64,000 bases of DNA from Cryptomeria japonica (lineage: Eukaryota; Streptophyta; Pinopsida; Cupressales; Cupressaceae). The stretch covers positions 290,655,957-290,719,956 of the forward strand of contig NC_081410.1 in the NCBI RefSeq assembly GCF_030272615.1. Reading direction: 5' to 3'. This document shows, one piece after another, positions 58,195 to 64,000 of the stretch (positions are counted from its first letter, which is position 1; each line of letters starts with the position of its first letter). A model generated the notes under the pieces. It had not been told where the DNA came from, did no database searches, and worked only from the letters and a program-made list of their open reading frames with translations. The position numbers and the translations under genes were made by a program.

Positions 58195-58279
58195 CACTAT
58201 GGAAACCCACAGTGGCGGCCATGTCGCACACTATGGTTACCCACAGTGGTGGCGCCACTCACTATGGATACCCATAGTG
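58195..58279. repeat. Three hairpin units CACTATGGnnACCCACAGTG
   Basis: Units at 58195-58215, 58229-58249 and 58260-58279. Each is an imperfect inverted repeat: CACTATGG against CCCACAGTG (third CCCATAGTG), spaced 34 and 31 bases. The two frames over it (58199-58405, 58246-58440) show no family signal. They sit in a small GC-rich island. Confidence 0.75.
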
Positions 58280-58518
58280 ACAGCGGGGTTGGGTCTGAGC
58301 GCTCGGCTCCCCTATCCCCATGCTTTCATAAATCTCTTTTTTTATTATTTTTTTTTGTATATTTTATGTTGTATATGTATTTTTTTTTTAAAGGAACAAT
58401 TTTGAACGATATATATATATCAACATACATAGATTCATGAGTATACTTATTGTACATTTTACCAGAATTAGTTTATTAATGATAATTTCACTTCCTTAGT
58501 TGCACAATAAAACATATA

Positions 58519-58520
<2 letters not shown>

Positions 58521-58564
<44 letters not shown>
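58521..58564. repeat. (TA)22 microsatellite
   Basis: Uninterrupted ta repeat of 44 bases, extended leftward by atatat imperfections from 58514. Confidence 0.95.
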
Positions 58565-58567
<3 letters not shown>

Positions 58568-58686
58568 TTGTAAACATGTGGGTGTGTATATTTTCATGGA
58601 AAAATATACTTACTGTGTAGACACAATGACTTATTTCTTTTCCTTTACCAAGTTAGTATTTTTTTTATTAAAAAAGTAGTGAGAAC

Positions 58687-58702
58687 AAGGGCACTGGCCC
58701 TT
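58687..58702 (-). promoter_or_regulatory. 3' hairpin of LINE copy 2
   Basis: aagggc-actg-gccctt, six-base-pair stem with a four-base loop, followed on the minus strand by ttgttctcactactttttt and the A-tail. Same site as the hairpin of copy 1. Confidence 0.65.
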
Positions 58703-58799
58703 TACATAGCAGAACTATGAGAAATCATAGCGCAGAAACAACACTATAATAGAAATTAACAACAACTACCATACAAAAGGAACCAAATCTTTTTAGCAA

Positions 58800-60800
58800 T
58801 CAAAAACAACAATAGGAAAATAAAACAAACTGCAGGGGTGCCTTGTGCACCCCAGTGGCCTCCATAACACTGCTCCATTCATTAGACAGGAATTTGTAGA
58901 GGTCCCTAGCCTCCTTCTTGTCCTCCTCAATGTCTGCATAGCATTCCCTCAATAGAGAGAGGGTGAGTGTGGAGCTATGTAGCACCTGCATATGGAATTT
59001 GTTCAAGCCCACCATTTGGGCTTCCCAAGCCTCCATCTTGTTCTTGAGCTCGTTAACCTCCTCCTTGATAGATTACAAATCGAGAAGACGACCGAGGTTT
59101 TCAATTCTCTGCATGATGTCGAGCACATCTATGCTTAGCTTTTCCATTTGTTGCAGAGTAGGGGCCTCATGGGGGTTCTCAGTAGCCAAGTCATCAGTAG
59201 TTTCAATAGTCTCTTTGGGCTTGCCACCAGTAATGGATTTATCAGTATCCTTAACCAAGTCCATCAGAGGGATAGAATGCATCACCTGTTTAGCCAAGTT
59301 TAAATCTGTATCCAAATTTTTGGGATCTAGAGCATTGTTGTCAGGCATTTCCACACCCATGAAACCCTCAATGTCCATGTTCATAGGGGTCATATCTTTA
59401 TCATCAATGAGTTCCTAGGTTTTCCTTTTAGGGGTACTCATGTCAACAACACCAACAGTGGTTAGGACTAGGGGGTCCCTAGTCATATTAACATTGTCAA
59501 CATCCCCATCAAGGCCCCCCATAGTTTTAGGGCCCTCCTCCTTCTTGTCCCCAATGGGGTCCTCCTTAGAGTCCAGATTCTCAATAACCGAGGTCTTCTT
59601 CCTACGGCTTTTGGAAGCAAGTCTAGAGGATCGCCTTTTAACCTCTGAATTTGAGGAAGGGTTGTCTTTCTCAGCATTCTTAGAGGAAGAATTGTCATCA
59701 TAGACAATGTGTTTACATTTAGTGAGGGTTTTGCTTTTGCCCTTGGACATGGAGCGAAAAGCACTAGGGGAGGCAGGGAGAGTTAAACTAGGGGAGACCG
59801 CCGATAGAGAAATAGCTAAGGCATAGGCAGGCAGGGACATGGTGACCATGGCAAAGCCCTCCTAGGGATATTGGAAGAATATTGGGAAAGCCAAAGACAG
59901 GGTCGTGAGCTGCTAGGGAGTCAACATGGGGGGCTGAGAGAGCAAAAGATTCCTTGGGGGGTAGAGAGCCTCATGGAATTTATACAACCTGTATATAAGA
60001 CCCTAGTGGAGGAGGAATGGAGACTTATCCCCATTCTTAGGGTCCATAGTGTCCTTATCTGAGCTCTCTAAAGAGTGCAGTAAATAAAAGGGCAGACAAA
60101 GAAAATCATACCTTATACCTGCCTTCGAGAGTGAAGTATTTCATGATCATGAGGCAGATCATGTTCCATGGGTGTTTGAGCTCCTCCTGAGCAAACCCAC
60201 CTTGCAGCTTGACAGGTTCCTCGTGGTTACGAAAGAACCATTCCAAACCCTCACTGTTTGCAACATGGCTGGTACGCTTCCAGCGATGGCCATCCAGGGT
60301 CAACTTCGTAGCTTGGGCAATAGTCTCCTCAAAGACATCAAAGGCAATGCTACCAACTAAGACCCACCTCCCAGACCAAGAGGAGGCAAAAGAAGCCAAG
60401 CACTGCTCATCATGGCCCTTCAGGAAATCCAGAATATCAGCAATTCCACCTTCAACACAAAAATTCCAGACGAGTGGATCATTTTTAAAATCATCCAGAT
60501 TGTAGAGCCAACAAATACCGGTGGTAGCCAACACATTTCCAATCTAGTTGTACTTCATCATGGCTTTGCAAGCCCAGGTGAAATTCCAGCACACCAATGT
60601 GTGTGTCATCACTAGCCTGGTCAAATGAGTCACCACCTCATCAGAAGGGATCTGAGGAATATTCCCATTATTTGAATTATGAGACCACCATCTCCAGATA
60701 GTCCCAAGGGAAAAGAGGAGGGGGAGGGAAGCATTTAGCAGCCACTCAATCATTAGTGGGGATTTTGGATTTCTCTTCTTGGAGGAGGAAGTTAACATGG
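58800..60800 (-). pseudogene. LINE copy 2 ORF3: globular domain plus charged coiled-coil tail
   Basis: Follows RNase H. 60544-60798 and, after a stop, 60106-60534: GNVLATTGICWLYNLDDFKN, GIADILDFLKGHDEQCLASF, WVLVGSIAFDVFEETIAQAT, LKHPWNMICLMIMKYF and LEGRYKV. A frameshift leads to DFLCLPFYLLHSLESS and FLLHQGLIYRLYKFHEA. Then 59415-59849: KGKSKTLTKCKH, KRRSSRLASKSRRKK (NLS candidate), an acidic part, and 59073-59393, 58800-59036: helical LQQMEKLSIDVLDIMQRIEN, EEVNELKNKMEAWEAQMVGL. The order matches ORF3 of copy 1. Function unknown. Confidence 0.65.
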
Positions 60801-61369
60801 TCTGGGAGAGATTTGTGACTCCTCCAACATCTCACCCCTGAGAGGTTTAGGCGAATGGCTGCCATGGTGTCCACCATGCGGTTGCCTTCCCTATAGATAG
60901 GCATAACTCTGAATGAGTCAAGCCCAGAGATGAGCCTTAAGGTGTCCTTGATGGTTCCCTCAATTGTCCAACTAAGCTTATTCTTCCCTTTGACAACATT
61001 AATGATGAGCATGGAGTCCCCCTCAATGTCCATAATATTGATTCCCATGGAGAGGGAAATGCGGATTCCCCAGGCTAAGGCCATCACTTCATCCTGATTA
61101 GAGGAATGACCATTCAAGTTGCCTGCATAATCAGCAATGAGGGCCCCCATATGAGATCTAATCACCCCACCACTAGTAGCTAGCCCCATCAAAATTGAGT
61201 TTAAAATTTGTAGCCAGGGGGAACCAAATCGTGCAATGTCATAGAAGTCTCTTAGAGGAGTCAACAAGAGAGAATGAGGGGGGGAGGTTCTAGCATCTAG
61301 AAATTCCCCAGTCCCAAGTAGAGGGGGGCTTGGATGCCATTCAAGTTTTAGAAACAGATATGCTCTCAA
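60746..61369 (-). pseudogene. LINE copy 2 RNase H
   Basis: LNFDGAS read in one frame, then a frameshift to TSGGVIRSHMGALIADYAGN, SNQDEVMALAWGIRISLSMG (catalytic Glu), MDIEGDSMLIINVVKGKNKL (Asp) and MPIYREGNRMVDTMAAI (last Asp-type position). The first Asp (DGAS) is present before the frameshift. Plant L1 RNase H removes RNA during copying. Ends IPTND, stop at 60746. Confidence 0.8.
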
Positions 61370-61866
61370 GAATCAAATTGAGGAATCAAGCAAACACTGT
61401 TTCCACAAAGGTCTCTTTATCTCTAAATATCCCATCATTCTATTCCTTCCAAATACACCAGCTTACATGGGGGGATTTGCTTCCACAATTGTTGGATAAG
61501 GGGGTTGGAAGAGGGGCCCCAAAACTCCTAACACAAAATTTACCAAATTGTCATTCATTACCGAATTGATATTAAGTTTACTATGGACCATCCCCTAAAG
61601 CTCCCAAGTGAAGGCATAGTGGAGGAAGAGATGGGTTGGACTTTCTTCATCATCTTTGTAGAGGATGCATCTGTTAGGGAAATGAAATCCCCTCTTGACC
61701 AAGTTGTGTTGGGTCAAAATTTTGTTGAGGAGGGCAGTCCACCAGAAGAAATTGACCTTGGGGAGGGGTTGGGGATTCCAAACCTCTTTCCAAATAGAGG
61801 AGACAACAGGTTCCCTGAGTAAACTGGTGTACGCACTCCTGATAGAAAATTCTCCAGAGGGGTCTT
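61370..61866 (-). pseudogene. LINE copy 2 zinc-binding domain of RT (zf-RVT)
   Basis: Read on the minus strand: PSGEFSIRSAYTSLLREPVV, VWNPQPLPKVNFFWWTALLN, ILTQHNLVKRGFHFPNRCIL and SPTHLFLHYAFTW, the zf-RVT pattern; the second Cys pair is partly lost (CILYKDD, HYAF). The element is truncated at 61866. Interrupted by stops toward 61500. The plus-strand frames 61583-61822 and 61695-61979 are shadows. Confidence 0.75.
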
Positions 61867-64000
61867 CCAGGTTAGTATGTTACAACAACATGTTTGTTTA
61901 CATAAAATGTGAAGGTATATATTTAAACATCTTTTGTGCGTCGTATTTTCCAGATTTACTAAATTACATCATCATTTGATTTGCAAGTAAAATGTTTATC
62001 TTTTCTCAAGAGGGACTCACAGAAAATTACTAGAATAGCATATAATTTTAACCATAATGATTTTATTTTATTTAAGACTAACCAACAATAACACTTACAA
62101 AACATAATGAATAAATCACTTGATTTAAATATAAACTTTAACATTCTGATATTCTGCTAAATATTTACTTCCTACTACGGATTTGCTACTAGCGTTTTTT
62201 TTTTATAAGAATATGCTCAAATAAATAAATGAATTGCAATTATATATTTATTCAACACTACATGTTTAGGTTTCATACTAAGCTAGTTTACACCATAAAA
62301 CTGAGTAAAGAAATAAAGCTGCATTTTATTTAAATGTTTATCTACCCTTTTATTTATATATATATATTTCTTTCAATAAACATTAAAGCAGAAAATAAGT
62401 TTACATTTCCTACTCTATTTCATGATAATAAATAACAATATAGGAATTATATTAAATGGCTTCTTTGATTTCTTTATAATGAAAATATAACAAAGGGTAA
62501 ATATACATCCTTTTCTTTTTTAATCCACTTTACAATAATAACAAAAATTACATCCTCAAGCCCCTTATATTTCTACAAGAATGAGGGCTTGTTACAATAT
62601 ATATTTTCAAAATTCTAAATAAATCTAATAGGAGAAATTGCACACGATCTTGGTTTTTCTCTATCCTTAATCCCAATGAAAACCTGCACATAAATCTTAT
62701 AGGTTGTGACCATGGAGGCTCACCTCCCAACCTAGGCTTACAAAAAGCCATCCCTGAGCTAGGAGAACCAAGGATAAATGGGTTACAAAAAAACTCAACC
62801 ATGAAAGCAAGAAGAACTCGTCTACATATGAACTCCCAACCCAAGGATTTACAAAGTCACCAAGTGACTATTTTTTTGTGGGGTGAAGGTGGACCAAGTA
62901 CCTAGAGGAGATCTGAAAGAAAGAGGAATAAATGCCTTTACAAGGCTACCAAAGTAAAACCATCATAAGTCACATACTTGCCCCAAAATACCCTTATGTC
63001 CCCCATGGCATACAAGCCCATATCAACCCTTATGACCCCCTTTGTATAAACATAAAAATAGTGCAGCAAGGGTCCCATAACCCTTGTGTATCTCTCTCTT
63101 CTAAGAAGAGTCTCTCTACACTCTTAGGCTGTCAAGCAGCTGTTGTTCACCAAAAGTGATAACCCAAGTATACCTGCAAATCTATCTATGAGATAGCCAA
63201 TCTCAATCAATGAAACACCTCAGGGCTTGGACAACATGACAAGGATATGAATCCTTCTACTCTTCAGGTTCTGCAAAACCTAGGTAGGTATACCTTTGAT
63301 GCATTTAATCAAATCTATTACACACAAGACTGCATCAATCAAAAGCAGATGGATCTCAAAAGGTTCAAAAACTAAGAGATAACTACAGATGGGCTAGATC
63401 CACACTTGCAACTCAACATTTTGAATCATGAGATGGAGGGACACTTCCACATAACATAAAATATAAAAAGATATTCTGATTTTTTATTTTTAAAAGGTGT
63501 TCTGACAACCTTTCAATATTACAAGAGACCAGTGCCTTATCCAAGCCACAGACTCATGCATAAAACTGGATGAGAAATCTCAGATGCAAGTTCTTTTCAA
63601 CATTAAATTTTCATGTATCAATGCCTTACATTAATACAATCCTCTGCTCTATCACAAAACCATACTTATATGTAGATATCCAATATTCATTCAAAATCAT
63701 TAATGTTGGGTTTTAGGATTTAAATCCTTCCTTGAAGAATACCCAAAAGACAACATTACACTCTTAGAGGAATCTAAAAGAGACAACTCAAATTATCCTT
63801 GATAATATAAAATTATATGAATCTGAGTACATTTTGGAGACAATTTCATGGAAACTCACACATGCCTTGCATATGTGTGAACCTGCAAACTGAAACAAAA
63901 CCTACAGTAAAGACAACACTGAAAACATAGACAAACACACTGTCATTTGCATTGATAAAAGGATGCCATCATTGGAACCTGCAATTTTGGATTTTTCCCT
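61867..64000. other. AT-rich flank, no gene recognised
   Basis: After the LINE duplication: AT-rich sequence with taaataaa tracts, poly-T at 62195-62206, and a (TA) stretch near 62357. About 62530-63200 has higher G+C with frames (62548-62844 minus, 62932-63159 plus) that show no recognisable domain. Nothing supports a gene to the window end. Confidence 0.5.

Larger units (their letters stand above)
57006..58640. other. AT-rich non-coding stretch with microsatellites
   Basis: No gene is recognised. Contains a palindrome near 57000-57015 (gcccaaacttctgggc), AT tracts, a (TA)n run at 57750-57773, a 20-base duplication (57731-57750 and 57807-57826), a GC-richer island (58120-58320) with a hairpin trio, and (TA)22 at 58521-58564. 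Confidence 0.6.
58660..61866 (-). mobile_element. L1-type LINE, copy 2, 5'-truncated
   Basis: Minus strand: zinc-binding domain, RNase H, ORF3, 3' hairpin and A-tail (aataaaaaaaa at 58660-58670). Target duplications: ccaagttagtat (58648-58659) and ccaggttagtat (61867-61878), 11 of 12 identical. The 5' end lies inside the zinc-binding domain, typical of truncated LINE copies. It proves that ORF3 belongs to the LINE transcript. Confidence 0.88.

Noticed and set aside
58199-58405. Possible small gene METHSGGHVAHYGYP in the GC island
   Set aside because: No domain, no splice or promoter evidence; the frame follows the hairpin repeats and then runs into poly-T.
62932-63159. Possible exon in the right flank
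   Set aside because: No recognisable protein family, splice context or repeat match; evidence is too thin.

Overview
This window looks like a gene-poor, repeat-saturated stretch of a seed-plant nuclear genome. Every coding signal I can recognise belongs to a plant retrotransposon (Ty1-copia, Ty3-gypsy, L1-type LINE, or a non-autonomous LTR element), and nearly all are decayed by stops and frameshifts. Long LTRs, deep nesting and old decay would fit a gymnosperm, but that is inference. I see no intact host gene, tRNA, rRNA or organelle insert.

Layout. 1-1045: end of a copia-type LTR. About 2.1-6.7 kb: a minus-strand gypsy relic (gag and protease only) with a TATA box. 7257-8475: a solo LTR (family A). 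8.5-9.0 kb: GATTGA-rich degenerate repeats. 10.26-18.75 kb: a plus-strand gypsy element with an extra RNase H-like domain between protease and reverse transcriptase; its gag is split by a TIR DNA transposon (12346-13548) full of palindromes.

18755-34457: a non-autonomous LTR element (B) with zinc-knuckle gag and a large second ORF but no pol. Its 3' LTR is split by a near-complete copia element A (26156-34429), whose gag is in turn split by a 1.55-kb solo-LTR-like insert. From 36.6 to 56.8 kb a degraded plus-strand ORF (X) is interrupted by an L1-type LINE (minus, about 37346-45130) and by copia element C (minus, 45571-54179), which carries a solo LTR (D) in its gag. A block at 56783-57005 repeats the start of the gypsy LTR at 10262, so X may be the 3' part of that gypsy element. 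58660-61866 is a second, 5'-truncated LINE with an A-tail and target-site duplication. The rest is AT-rich.

Most interesting result. Both LINE copies carry a third ORF after the RNase H domain: a globular domain followed by a charged, partly coiled-coil tail. Copy 2 is bounded by a target-site duplication and A-tail, so this ORF lies inside the retrotransposed unit, and both copies end in a similar 3' hairpin. Element B carries an ORF of similar layout and shares a 28-bp identical PPT/LTR junction with copia A, which suggests B borrows copia machinery.
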